From NCBI GenBank assembly GCA_026770575.1, contig MU657305.1:64098-89922 (forward strand): 25,825 nucleotides of DNA, written 5' to 3'. Within the stretch, counting starts at the first letter, position 1; every line of letters starts with the position of its first letter. Positions 1 through 9,183 of this stretch are shown one piece after another. Under the pieces are notes generated by a model. That model saw only the letters and a list, made by a program, of their open reading frames with translations, did not search any database and was not told the DNA's origin. The DNA is from Pelagophyceae sp. CCMP2097. Taxonomy: Eukaryota > Sar > Pelagophyceae. The position numbers and the translations under genes were made by a program.

Positions 1-1
1 C

Positions 2-355
2 CGGCGGCGTCTCGTCAACACCTGCGCGTTCTCGCCGGACGGCCAGCGCATCGTGACGGCGGGCAGCGACAAAACGGCGCGGCTCTGGGACGCCAAGACG
101 GGCGCGCTGCAGACGACGCTCGAAGGCCACACCGGCAGCGTCACGAGCTGCGCGTTCTCGCCCAACGGCCAGCGTGTCGTGACGGCGAGCTACGACATGA
201 CGGCGCGGCTCTGGGACGTCGAGACGGGCGCGCTTCAGGCGGCGCTCAAGGGGCACGCCGGCAGCGTCACGAGCTGCGCGTTCTCGCCCGACGGCAATCG
301 CCTCGTGACAGGGAGCGGCGACGAGACGGCGCGGCTCTGGGATGCCGCATACTAA
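2..355 (+). CDS. WD40-repeat protein, C-terminal part (5' truncated by window edge)
   Basis: The reading frame is open from base 2 and ends at a TAA at 353-355. It encodes three WD40 units, each with the pattern SCAFSPDG-(Q/N)R-(I/V/L)VT-(A/G)-S-x-D-x-TARLWD, about 42 residues (126 bp) apart. The linker TGALQ-(T/A)-(T/A)-L-(E/K)-GH joins the units. WD40 arrays fold into beta-propellers that act as protein-binding scaffolds; no partner can be deduced. The protein ends just after the last WD pair (WDAAY), so the last blade is probably closed by N-terminal sequence outside the window. The first residues (RRRLVNT) fit the repeat less well than later units, perhaps because of edge sequence quality. 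The units are very similar at DNA level to those at 12085-13289 and 25363-25825 on the other strand. Confidence 0.85.
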   Translation, partial: RRRLVNTCAFSPDGQRIVTAGSDKTARLWDAKTGALQTTLEGHTGSVTSCAFSPNGQRVVTASYDMTARLWDVETGALQAALKGHAGSVTSCAFSPDGNRLVTGSGDETARLWDAAY

Positions 356-660
356 AGTTCGCGTGCTCCTCTGCCCACTGCAGTGGGCCTCTCTCAAGAT
401 GCGGCTCTTCGGAATCCCCCGTCATTTGGGGTACGTGTTGACGAAGACACGGCAGGAGGAGCGCCGCGGCACGAGTTGCTGCCGCGAGCTTCCGGAAGCT
501 GCACCTCTGCGTGTCCGTTTGAAGGACATCCAGGCGAAGAGCCGTTCCATGCCTTTCGAAAGCCGCGCCCTATTGCGGACCGTGTAGGACGATCCCGGAC
601 AGGGCTCTTGAGCCGGCACGAAGCGTCGTTTTGATTCGGATTTGACGGTTGTACTCCTCT

Positions 661-746
661 GGGCCAGCCACCCAGGGTGAATCTTAAGCAAGCAAGCGTG
701 TAGGGCCAGCCCCGCCGTAGGGTGAATCTTAAGCAAGCAAGCAAGC
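661..746 (+). repeat. Two direct copies of a GGGCCAGCC...AAGCAAGCAAGC repeat
   Basis: Copy 1 (661-697) and copy 2 (703-742, with extra GCAA units to 746) share GGGCCAGCC, then AGGGTGAATCTTAAGC, then AAGCAAGC. They are separated by about 5 bases. A third, diverged copy is at 11985-12021 (GGGCCAGCCCCACCCAGGG, then TGGATCTGAAGCAAGCAA). All three lie beyond the 3' ends of WD40 genes. The type is unknown; it could be part of a dispersed element. Confidence 0.7.
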
Positions 747-873
747 TGCTCTTCCTCGAGCGAGACGCATCGCGCGCTTTCTCGATTCGCGGCGAAGCTT
801 AAGAAGGGAACTTCGCGTCGAAACTCAGTTTGCAAGTTGCATCGAAGAGGAAACATGCGATACAGACTTCACT

Positions 874-881
874 TGACGTCA
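874..881. promoter_or_regulatory. TGACGTCA palindrome (CRE/bZIP-type site)
   Basis: A perfect 8-bp TGACGTCA lies about 255 bp upstream of the ATG at 1135, inside the AT-richer segment. bZIP factors bind this octamer in many eukaryotes. Use here is inference, and a single octamer can occur by chance. Confidence 0.25.
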
Positions 882-1134
882 CTTCACACTAAAACGACGA
901 AGTTGCAATATTTAAATCTTTTGCAATCAAAAGTGCGGTCATTTTTGCAGTGTGACGGACTTAGAATGTGTATTTTCTCGTTTCAACTCTATTTGAAAAG
1001 TTGCTTCCGGTCCTCGGAGCTTTCCGCCACTCATATCCCGCCGCAGCAAAGGCGGGAAAACGCGGAACTTGAATCGGCTTTTAGCGTAACTCTCGTCGCC
1101 GCTCCGTCCCGCGCCCGCGCGCCGGGGTGCGGGC

Positions 1135-2598
1135 ATGGGTGCGACGCCGTCGCTGCTGGCGGGCAGCCAGGCCGGGTCCGCGGCGGCGTCGCCGCGGCTT
1201 TCGCCGCGGCTTTCCTCTCGGCCGGGGTTCGTTTCGACGCCGTCGGAGGAACTGCTGAGAAACGCCGCCGACCAGCAGGGCGGCTGGTCCCTCACCAAGT
1301 CCGCGAGGACGCTCGGCGCCATGTACCGCAAGGCTAATTCGGACCGGTCTCTAGATTGCAACGATCGACCAGACTCTAAAGGCTCCGACACCGCCTCCAC
1401 GGACGTCGAGCGCGCCGACGAGGCGGTGGAGCAGGCGGCGCGGGACCGCGCGGCCATGGCCAACTTTGCTTTAGAGAAAGTCGGGAATCGCGGTTTGCAC
1501 ACAGTGTTAAAATTGAAGGCAAAGGCGTCGAAGCTGCACGGCCGCGCTTCGCTACGAAAATATTCTTTAGCGGCAGACTGCGCGGCGGGCGTGCGCCTGT
1601 TGGCGCAGCAGCGGACGCTGGAGGCGGCTGAGGCGGCCATGGCTTCGTCGGAGGAGGATAAGGACATGTCGCTTTTGCGGAACGCGTGGCATTTAGTTTC
1701 TTCGACTCGAAAATACTTTACAGGGGCAAGAGGCATGTCCCAGGTCAGCATCTTCGCCAACCACAACGGCCAGGTCGTCGTCGCCGCGACGAAGCCGGCC
1801 GCCCACTCTTTGTACGGCGCCATCCACTTTATGGAAAAGGATTTACCAACGGTCCACGAAGGCGACGAATCCGAGGGCCGCACCCCGGACGACCGAGAGC
1901 AGCTGGCCAAGCCGCCGTTCCTGAAGCGGGGCACGCAGGACTGGCTTTTGAAGGGCGGGAATTTGACGATCAAGCCTGTTCTCGCGCGGAGCGGCAGGTC
2001 CAAAAACTTAATCGTCGAGGACGAGGAAGAGGAGGAACCGGAAAGGATGGACCTCGTTTTACTCGGCGTCGAGACGGAGCCGGCGGCGTCTTTGCTGCCG
2101 GCGTCGGTGTTTGCAGATCTGACCCAGAGGGCAGTAGCGGGATGGCGTCCGACAGTATCTGAAAAAGATTTCGAGGTGGCGCAAGCGAAACAGGCTTTGG
2201 AGTTCGCGGAGCTGCACGACGAGCTGCACAACGACGTTTTGCAAGCGTCGAAGCAAGCGGACCACAATTCGCAAAACCACATTTTGATCCAGGAACAAGT
2301 GAATAAACTCCACGAGCTGCACTTACTCGACGCCGCCTCGCTGCACGCGCTGTCCGGGTCCTCTTTATCAGGGTCGCCCACCGACCAGCACGCCAATTCG
2401 GCGCCCGCGGCGCCTTTGTCCACTTCGGCAGGCCGCACGCCAAAGGACAAGCGCAAGGCGGCGCTGCCGAAACGTTCACCTGCGCAGCCGAGCCCCGCGG
2501 CGCCGACCCCCGCGCCCAAAGGCGCTCCGGCGCCTTCAAAAAACGGCAAAACTTCGCCGCCAAAAAGTGGGCCGGCGCTCAAGCCAAAACCTTCCTGA
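1135..2598 (+). CDS. Unknown protein with predicted N-myristoylation start
   Basis: A single open frame of 487 codons; I do not recognise the family. The start MGATPSLL fits the N-myristoylation pattern (Gly2, Ser6), suggesting membrane attachment if the ATG at 1135 is used. That is the first ATG of a long frame and has a good context (GGGCATGGG). Visible parts are a Ser/Ala/Pro-rich N-terminus (about 1-45), a mixed helical region with Lys/Arg (about 100-190), an acidic run VEDEEEEEPER near residue 300, and a likely coiled coil at about 345-400 (KDFEVAQAKQALEFAELHDE, then repeated HDELHND and NKLHELHLLD). The last 90 residues are a Pro/Ala/Lys-rich disordered tail ending KPKPS. A 564-codon frame on the opposite strand is taken as a GC-driven shadow. 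It lies in tandem with 3137-6698, which also starts with a myristoylation-type sequence. Confidence 0.75.
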   Translation: MGATPSLLAGSQAGSAAASPRLSPRLSSRPGFVSTPSEELLRNAADQQGGWSLTKSARTLGAMYRKANSDRSLDCNDRPDSKGSDTASTDVERADEAVEQAARDRAAMANFALEKVGNRGLHTVLKLKAKASKLHGRASLRKYSLAADCAAGVRLLAQQRTLEAAEAAMASSEEDKDMSLLRNAWHLVSSTRKYFTGARGMSQVSIFANHNGQVVVAATKPAAHSLYGAIHFMEKDLPTVHEGDESEGRTPDDREQLAKPPFLKRGTQDWLLKGGNLTIKPVLARSGRSKNLIVEDEEEEEPERMDLVLLGVETEPAASLLPASVFADLTQRAVAGWRPTVSEKDFEVAQAKQALEFAELHDELHNDVLQASKQADHNSQNHILIQEQVNKLHELHLLDAASLHALSGSSLSGSPTDQHANSAPAAPLSTSAGRTPKDKRKAALPKRSPAQPSPAAPTPAPKGAPAPSKNGKTSPPKSGPALKPKPS

Positions 2599-3136
2599 CC
2601 GCCCGCCGGCATACGCCGGCCACCGCGCCGCAACGCCGCACCAGAGCCGACCGAGCACCTCTCGAAGGTCGCGCGCCGTCGGACGAATCCTAATCCTTGT
2701 CGCGTGCAGCTCCCAATGTTTTATTGCTCCAACGGCCTCTCGATGCGGATGACGAGTCGCATCGCTCTGGCTCTGGCCAGTGAGAAGACGAGGCTTGACG
2801 GGTCAGGCGGAAAGACGACCCATCCTTCGTCATTCCGGCGGGAGAGTCACGCGCAAAGCTCGAGAAAGGGCATGCGAAATTCGGCGTCCATTGCAGTGGC
2901 GTCCTCGCGAGGTTGTATGCACGCGCGTCGTCTGCGTCGGAATTCGAACCTTTGCCGGGCAACGACGGGGTGTTTGTGTCTCGGATCCGGAACAAAACGA
3001 GCGGGACTTCTTTGGACGTTCAAGTGACTTTTACAGTTTTACAGGTGAAAGAAAGAAACCGTTACCGTTTTGTAACGCCAGTCAAACGCACTCGAACCCG
3101 TTGGCGCGGCGTTTGGACGGCGGCGGGCCTCTTGAC
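2599..3136. other. Intergenic region, no gene seen
   Basis: These 538 bases separate two + strand genes. Only short, compositionally unconvincing frames are present. The AT-richer stretch around 3020-3075 just before the next ATG may be its promoter, by inference. A TTTTATTG stretch near 2719 could belong to the 3' end of the upstream transcript. Confidence 0.4.
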
Positions 3137-6100
3137 ATGGGCGCGGGCCAGTCGGTGTCGCAGCTGCTGGACGCGCCGGCGGCGCGTGGCCTGTGCGGCG
3201 ATCGCTTCGATGCCAAGGCGTTTGGAAGAGTCGCGAAGAGCCAAGGTGGCAAGGTCTCAGCCACCCAACTCGGTACGCGCCCTTGACTCCACGCCCCCCC
3301 CCGACGCTCGCGCGCAGGCCAGCTCATGTGCAAGACGGACGCGGCGCTGTTTGGAGGCTACTGCGAGGTGCGTGGACGAGCGGCGGAGGCCGTCGTGGAA
3401 GCGCCGCTTCTAGGTCCGGCTGCTGATGGCCAAGGACGTGCCCGTGCAGCCGCCGGGCCCCGTGGGCGTGACGCTGTTCTATAAAGGGCAGCAGATGGGC
3501 ATTTTTGCGCTGGGGGAGAGGGACGTGAAGATCGTTGGACGGTGCTGCAAGATTATGCCCAAGCAGACCAAGCCGACGGTGCCATTTTGGCTCACGGGCG
3601 AGGACTCTGGCGAGGTCGAGGTCAGGATCGGGTCGGCGCAGTCTTATGCCGTTGGAACGTTGAAATTATACGACTTTGCGAACTTTAATGTGGACTTATG
3701 GATGCCTCTCACCATCAACGGCGCCGAGGCGGGCAAGATCAACCTCAACGTCTGGTTCGCCCCGAAGCATTTGGTCGAGGGGCCGCCGCTGGATTTGACT
3801 TCGTATGGGAACCTATCTGCGCAGACGACTGTGCTTTTCGAACCGTCCATCGTCCAGATCAGGGTCCACTCCGCGGCCGGCTTAAAGGCCATCAACTCTT
3901 CGGGACTGTTCGGCAACGGCGCCAAGACGGAGTCGGACCCGTTTGTGACGGTGTACGGCTTGGACTCGACGGAGTCTACGGAAGTGGTGCCAAAGTCGGT
4001 AGACCCACAATGGGACTTTGAACTCGTGGGATACGCCCCAGTCGGACTCAAAGCGAATCTGGAGTTTCAGGTCTGGGACAAAGGTTCCATGATGACGGCG
4101 AATAAACCTCTTGGATCGGTGGTCATCCCCTTGCGGTGCTTAGTCAACGCGTGCGTCTCCGGAGACTTTCCTCTCCAAAACTGCGACGGCTGCGACGACG
4201 CCTCTGGAACGCTCCGGCTGAGCATCTTCGTCGGCGCCAAGCCCCACCCCATCCCGAAAGCGCAGATGAAGGACTTTGGCAGACCGGGAGGCTTGCCGCC
4301 GCCAGAGGCAGAGGAGAACGCGCCCGTCGCGCGGGGCACCGCCGTGCAGGCCGTCCGGGGCTACGTCGTCCAGCCGCCGGGCTACCAGCAGCAGGGCTAC
4401 CAGCCGCAGGCCGTGCGGGGCTACGTGGTACAGCCGCAGCAGGGCCACCACCAGCAGCAGCAGGGTTACCAGCCGCAGCAGCAGGGTTACCAGCCGCAGC
4501 AGGGCTACCAGCAGCCGCCGCAGCAGGGCTACGTGGTGCAGCCGCAGCAGGGCTACCAACAGCAGGGCTACCAGCAGCCGCAGCAGCAGGGTTACCAGCA
4601 GCAGCAGCAGCAGGGCTACCAGCAGGGTTCCCAGCAGCCGCAGCAGGGTTATCAGCAGGGGTACCCGCAGCAGCAGCAGCAGGGTTATGCGCAGCAGCAG
4701 CAGGGTTATCAGCAGCAGCAGGGTTACGCGCAGCAGGGTTCGCAGCAGCAGCGCACGGGCTATTCCGGCGCCGCCGTCGCGGGCGCCGGCGCGGGCGGCG
4801 GCGGGCTGGGTTTGCTCATGGGCTATGCTTTGGGTTCGCGGTCCTCGACGAGTGGAAGGTCGAATTACTATGGGAATGACGGAAATTATTACTACGACGA
4901 CCGCAACGGAGACCGCCAGCGAAGAGCGTTCAACGGAGATTACAACATGCACAGCCAAGTCTCGCAGCAGCAGCATCAGATGAGCGGCCTGGAGCAGCAG
5001 CAGGCGCAGATGCAGCAGGGTGGGGCCTCTGACGAGGAGATGGCGGACCAGCAAGCGACTCTAGATGCCTGTCAAGCCAACGATGCCGCCGAGACCGTCC
5101 CCCAAGGCGACGACGAGCCCGACGCCGACGCCGACGCGCCGACGGACGACGCCGCCGACCAGGAGGACCCCGCCGCCGACGACGCGGAAGAGGGCGACGC
5201 GGCGGCCGCCGAGGAGCCCGCGGCTGACGAGCCCCCTGTCGACGAGGGCGAGGAGCCGCCGGCGGACGGCGAGATGGCGGACATGTACGCTGCTTGCCCG
5301 CAGGACTTGGATGACGGTGGCCGCGGCGGCTCGGCGGCGGGGCCGGCAGTGCGGTCCGGCGGCCAAGCGAAGCGGGTTTTGGTGTGTAGTTACGAAATGG
5401 TTGCTCGTCTCCCCCTGAAATTGAAGCGGGTCTACGCGACGCTGCCTCTGGCAAAGGCCGTGCCACGAGTCTTAAAGGCCGTGCCACGAGTCTTAAAGGT
5501 TGATGTGGACCGCGCCATGGCCGAGGCCTGGGCCGCCTCAGCGAGGGCGACGGCGAACGCTTTAGTACATTTGCCTTCCGCCAAATCCACCATTGGCTCC
5601 ATCACAGTCACGACGCAGTGCTCTTTAGACCGCCTTCCGCGCCTCGCCGCTTTGGCGGCAGCGTGGGACGGGCCCGTGGTTTGCGCAGTGCACTTGCCCG
5701 CGGCTGCGAAAGAGCCATTTGACGTTTTACGCGCCTTTCAAATCCAAGTCGAGTCTTCGTCAAAGGCATCTTTGCATCTCATCGCTCTGTGGGAGCCTTT
5801 GAATGATGGGTTGTACCCGATCAACGCTCTGCGGAACGCTTCGTTAGACGCGGCGAAAACGTCGCACGTTTGGATTTTGGACGTCGACTTCATCCCTTCA
5901 AAAAACGCATCCGCGACGCTGCAAAACGCAGTCGAGGACCTCTGCGACATGCAAGTGCTCGTCGTGCCCGCGTTTGAAGTGGCAATGTCGCTTGGGAATT
6001 TAGAAACGCGGTCCGCGCTCCAAGAAGCGTGTTCTGCGGGATCGGCAGAGGGCTTCCATGCTTCGGGCTTTGCAAAGGGCCACGGGCCGACGGATTTTGA

Positions 6101-6698
6101 GAAGTGGTTTTCCGCCGATGAAGCGGAGAAGCCGTACGCGGCTCTTTACGCCCAAGGGTTCGAGCCCTACATTGTAGCCTCTAAAGCAGTCCTACCCCGC
6201 TTCGACGAGCGCTTCCGCGGCTACGGCCTGAACAAGGTCGTCCACGCTCTTGCGATGCATTCGGCTGGGCTCAGGTTCTCGGTGGTTTGTGGAGCGTGGT
6301 GCGCGGCGCGACAACACGCGAGGTCCGAGGAATGGCAGCGCATGTACGACCCATCCGCGGCGAAGCACGACCCGCTCCAAAAGCGCCGCATCCAAGCCCT
6401 CTTCGACCGCGCAAAGGGCGAGCTCTCGAGGACGCCCACCGCGTTGGCCGTCGACGCTTTGGACGGGGACGCTTCCGACGGCGCGCTCAAGAAGCAGCCG
6501 GCGCCGTCCGGCACGTCGACGCAGCGGCTCCAGGCGCGCGTCGCGAGGATGACCGTCGCCGTCTTCTGTGGGCTCGCGGTGCTCGCGTGCTGCGCGGCGA
6601 GCGACGAAGACGCGCTCGCAACACACGCGCTCGCAACAAACGCGCTCGGTGCGACGGCACTCCTCCGCGGCGCCGCGGCGCTCGTCGCCGCGCGCTGA
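3137..6698 (+). CDS. C2 domain / Gln-Tyr-Gly prion-like / GT49-type glycosyltransferase fusion, three exons
   Basis: Hand-built model: exons 3137-3272, 3318-3367 and 3414-6698; introns of 45 and 46 bp (GTACGC..GCGCAG, GTGCGT..TTCTAG). Phases join exactly to give 1156 residues. The ATG at 3137 begins MGAGQSVSQLL, a myristoylation-type start. Residues about 70-190 are beta-rich and may be a degenerate C2. A recognisable C2 domain spans about 208-305 (SDPFVTVYG, PQWDFEL, LEFQVWD). Residues 380-510 are tandem QQGYQ/QQQGY units, followed by a Gly/Ala-rich hydrophobic stretch, a Tyr/Asn/Asp-rich part and an Asp/Glu/Ala linker. Residues about 788-1040 resemble Glyco_transf_49 (LARGE C-terminal/B4GAT1 type): VTTQCSLDRL, the metal-binding LDVDF and FDERFRGYGLNKV are visible. 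The family's downstream aFxvHxxH is altered to AWCAARQH. A hydrophobic Ala/Leu tail ends the protein. C2 plus myristoylation suggests the cytosolic face, whereas GT49 enzymes are normally luminal, so the fusion is odd. Two adjacent genes merged by readthrough is the main alternative. Confidence 0.75.
4366..4755 (+). repeat. CAG-rich tandem repeats coding for QQGYQ-type units
   Basis: About 390 bases made of variations of CAGCAGGGCTACCAGCAG inside the C2/GT49 gene. They encode a low-complexity Gln/Tyr/Gly tract of prion-like composition. The tract is likely variable in length and prone to assembly error. The same stretch yields a long Leu-rich antisense frame, which is a shadow. Confidence 0.9.
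5454..5495 (+). repeat. 21-bp in-frame tandem duplication
   Basis: Two identical 21-base copies (5454-5474 and 5475-5495) each encode KAVPRVL. They lie in the linker just before the glycosyltransferase-like domain. Perfect identity suggests a recent event. Confidence 0.9.
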
Positions 6699-6968
6699 CG
6701 ACCGCGCCCGGCGCCGCACTTAACCGCATACAGGACGCGCGGCCCGAGCAGAGTCTCCCTGGCACGAGTCGTGTTGTCCTGCAGTCTCGTTCTCGGCTAC
6801 CCCCCCGTAACCACCGCGGCACGCCATCCTTTCATGCATCGACGTCCTCAACGCCGGGAATCCGTCGCGGACGTCTGGCCGCAACTCCGACGCATGGTGG
6901 GTCATCGCTACTGAAATTGCGTCGCTACCGTGACGGACCGCTGAGCCTGGTCGCGGTCGCCGCGCGCC
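6699..6968. other. Intergenic region, no gene seen
   Basis: 270 bases between two + strand genes. The region is less GC-rich than its flanks near 6780-6930 and probably holds the promoter of the gene starting at 6969, by inference. No motif can be named. Confidence 0.35.
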
Positions 6969-8982
6969 ATGGCCCCTCTCGCGGGGCTGCTCGCGGCGTG
7001 GGCGCTCGCCGTCGCCAGCGGCCTCACAGCGCAGCGCGCATCGCCGCCGCGTGGCTCGCGCGGCGCCGGGGCGGCGCTGGTGGCGCGGCGCGATGCGGCG
7101 ATGCGCGCGCGCGCGGCGGATGAAGGCGCCGGCGGCTTCGCGGCGCTGCGACTCCGCGTCGTCGCCGACGACGCGCGCGGACTCGTGCGTCGTCTCTGCA
7201 GCGGCGCGCCTCTGCAGCGGCTCGCGCTGACGTCTTGAGTAGGCCGCGGACAGCCGGCGCGCGCCCTTTCTCTCGCGCCTCTCCCAGCCCGCGGCGACCG
7301 CGGCAAACGACGACCTGCGCGGGGCGCTCGACAACGTCACTTCCACGGTGAGCCAGCGCTTCTCGCGACGGCATTGTGGCACGCCAGACAGGAGAGAGGG
7401 AATGCAACGAACGAGTGGCACCTCTGATCGAGGAGCCCTGCGCAACCCAACGCGCTTCAGGTCCTGCGCCACGTCGCTCTACGGCGGCCGCGTTCCGAGA
7501 ACGATGCCGTGCGTGCCACGCTCGCCTCTCTGACCGCGTCCGCAACCGACGGCGGCGCGGCGGCGTACCTCGGAGCGCTGGACGCTTTACTTTCGGGGGT
7601 GCGGCCCGAGGAAGAAGCGGACTTTTCGCCGGTTGTTGGATTGACGTACTCCAACTTCTGCAGTGGCTTGGAACCGCAGATGCGCGCTCTGACCGGTTGG
7701 CGCATCTACGCAGACGCGTTCTCGCGCCTCGTCGCCGAGGTCGAGCTGGCCGCGCTGGACGTGGACTTTTGTCTCTCTTTGCGGGACCGTGTGTCTTCCA
7801 CTCCCTCGGAAACTACGGAATTGAACGCACTCTCGAACGCCTTACTGCGCGCCGCCACGTTCGGGTCTGCGGCGGACGTGCGTTCTACTTCGAGGGCGCT
7901 GCAGTCGCGGCGGAAGACGTTTTCGGAGAGGTGGGCGCCGGCAAAGGAACCGGCTGCGGCACCAAACTTCTTCGCGGCACTATCTTCCGCCTTCAACCCC
8001 GCACCCTCGGCGGCGGTGGCGCCGTCGCGCGAGCAGGCGGCGCTAGCTTATCTGGACGCGTTGACGCAGCTGTCTCTATCAGCGGAGGAACTCGCGGCCG
8101 AAGCTTCAAGGGCAAAGGTCGTCTCCGCCTCCTTCGCCACCTTCTTCCGCGACGGCGTCGACGCCTCCGAGGGCTCGGCGGCGCCGCTGGCGCAAAGGCT
8201 GGGCGACGCGTACGCCGTCGCTCTTCAGAGGTTTCTTGGCGAGTTGACGAGGCGCAACGCCATCGCAGGCGTCGGTGCCGTCGTGCCGACCGCGGCGCAG
8301 GCGGCGGCGCCGTCGCAGGGCGCGCCGAGCGTGCAGGGCAGCACGGCGTCGAACGGCAGCGTGACCGCGCGTTTACAGCAAAGTTTTAATTTCGTCGAGT
8401 GGGAAATGCGCATCCGCCGCGAGCTCGCCGTCAAGAGGCGCGACTTGGGCATCGCCTCAGAGAATTCGCTGCAGCCCGACGACTTTGTCGGGACGTGGAA
8501 GCTTCAACTAGTGGATGACGACGTGGTCTCGAACAACGCTCTAGCGCAACCTTTAGCCATCACCTCAGTCTTCGACTCGCAAGGCGCGCAAGGCCTCGAC
8601 GTCAAGTTCGAACCCGACGGCGGCGTCGTCTCCGGCGGCGCTGCCGCCTCGACCGCGGTGGACCGCGCGCAGTGGCGCGTGCGGCCGGGGCCCGCGCACC
8701 TGGACACGTGCGAGTTCGACGTCGACGTCGCCGGGCTCGGCCGCGTCGCGTTTTGCGGCTACGTCGACCGAGGTGCGTGCCTTTGGAAAGAGACGTCGCA
8801 GAGACGGCAGAGATGATCAATCGCTGAACAAAACAGGGCAGCGCATCGAGTCCCGCTTCAGCCGCCGGCCGATCCGCGTCTCCGGCTTCGCTTTCGACCG
8901 CCAACAGGACGCGAGCGAGGACCGGCCTTCGGGCAGGTTCGCCATGAGCGGGCCCGTGGACACGAAGCGGGCCGTGTTTTGA
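6969..8982 (+). CDS. Secretory or plastid-targeted protein with lipocalin-like C-terminal domain, four exons
   Basis: Model: exons 6969-7184, 7288-7347, 7461-8772 and 8837-8982; introns of 103, 113 and 64 bp (GTGCGT..CCCAG, GTGAGC..TTCAG, GTGCGT..ACAG). The phases close to 577 residues. The first donor is the least certain because exon 1 would otherwise run into a stop at about 7236. The N-terminus MAPLAGLLAAWALAVASGLT is a clear signal peptide. The following Arg/Ser-rich segment fits a stramenopile plastid transit peptide, though the usual Phe at the cleavage site is absent. The middle (about 110-400) is helical and unfamiliar. Residues about 440-577 read as a beta-barrel: DFVGTWKLQL, GLDVKFEPDGGVV, AQWRVRPG, FCGYVDRGQRIESRF and a final MSGPVDTKRAVF. 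This resembles lipocalin/fibrillin-like chloroplast proteins, but I cannot name a family. The VDRG-QRIESRF join across intron 3 supports the splice. Confidence 0.65.
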
Positions 8983-9183
8983 CGCCTCGCGCTAGCAAAG
9001 GACGCAATCTAACGCATCGGCGAACACCGCGGCGGGCGGCCGGACAGGCTCAGAGGCCGACCCCCAGGGGCCCGGCTGCCTCTTGGATCTTTTCTCATGG
9101 GGGGCCGAGAGGGATGGACCCGAACATTCGCCTAATTATAGCGATCACCTTTCAGTGTCGTGCTGGCCGCGCGGTGGCGGCGC
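8983..9183. other. Short intergenic region
   Basis: 201 bases between two + strand genes. An AT-richer patch (about 9125-9155) precedes the ATG at 9184. Nothing else is seen. Confidence 0.35.

Larger units (their letters stand above)
356..1134. other. Intergenic region with repeat copies and an AT-richer upstream segment
   Basis: No convincing gene is seen in these 779 bases. Two tandem copies of a repeat lie at 661-697 and 703-742 (separate entry). Bases 835-1010 are much richer in A/T than the surroundings and include TTTAAAT-like stretches and the palindrome TGACGTCA at 874-881. This segment precedes the ATG at 1135 and is the best promoter candidate for that gene, by inference only. Confidence 0.5.

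Noticed and set aside
939..2633. 564-codon frame on the minus strand opposite the gene at 1135
   Set aside because: Ser/Ala/Arg-rich with no recognisable motif. In such GC-rich DNA the strand opposite a real gene is often open, and the + strand frame has a better start and coherent segments.
4140..5054. 304-codon Leu-rich minus-strand frame
   Set aside because: It is the complement of the CAG-rich repeats (CTG reads as Leu) and has no other support.
6549..6698. Separate small secreted protein starting MTVAVFCGLAVLACC
   Set aside because: It is in frame with and continuous to the glycosyltransferase-like protein and ends at the same stop. More likely it is that protein's hydrophobic tail.
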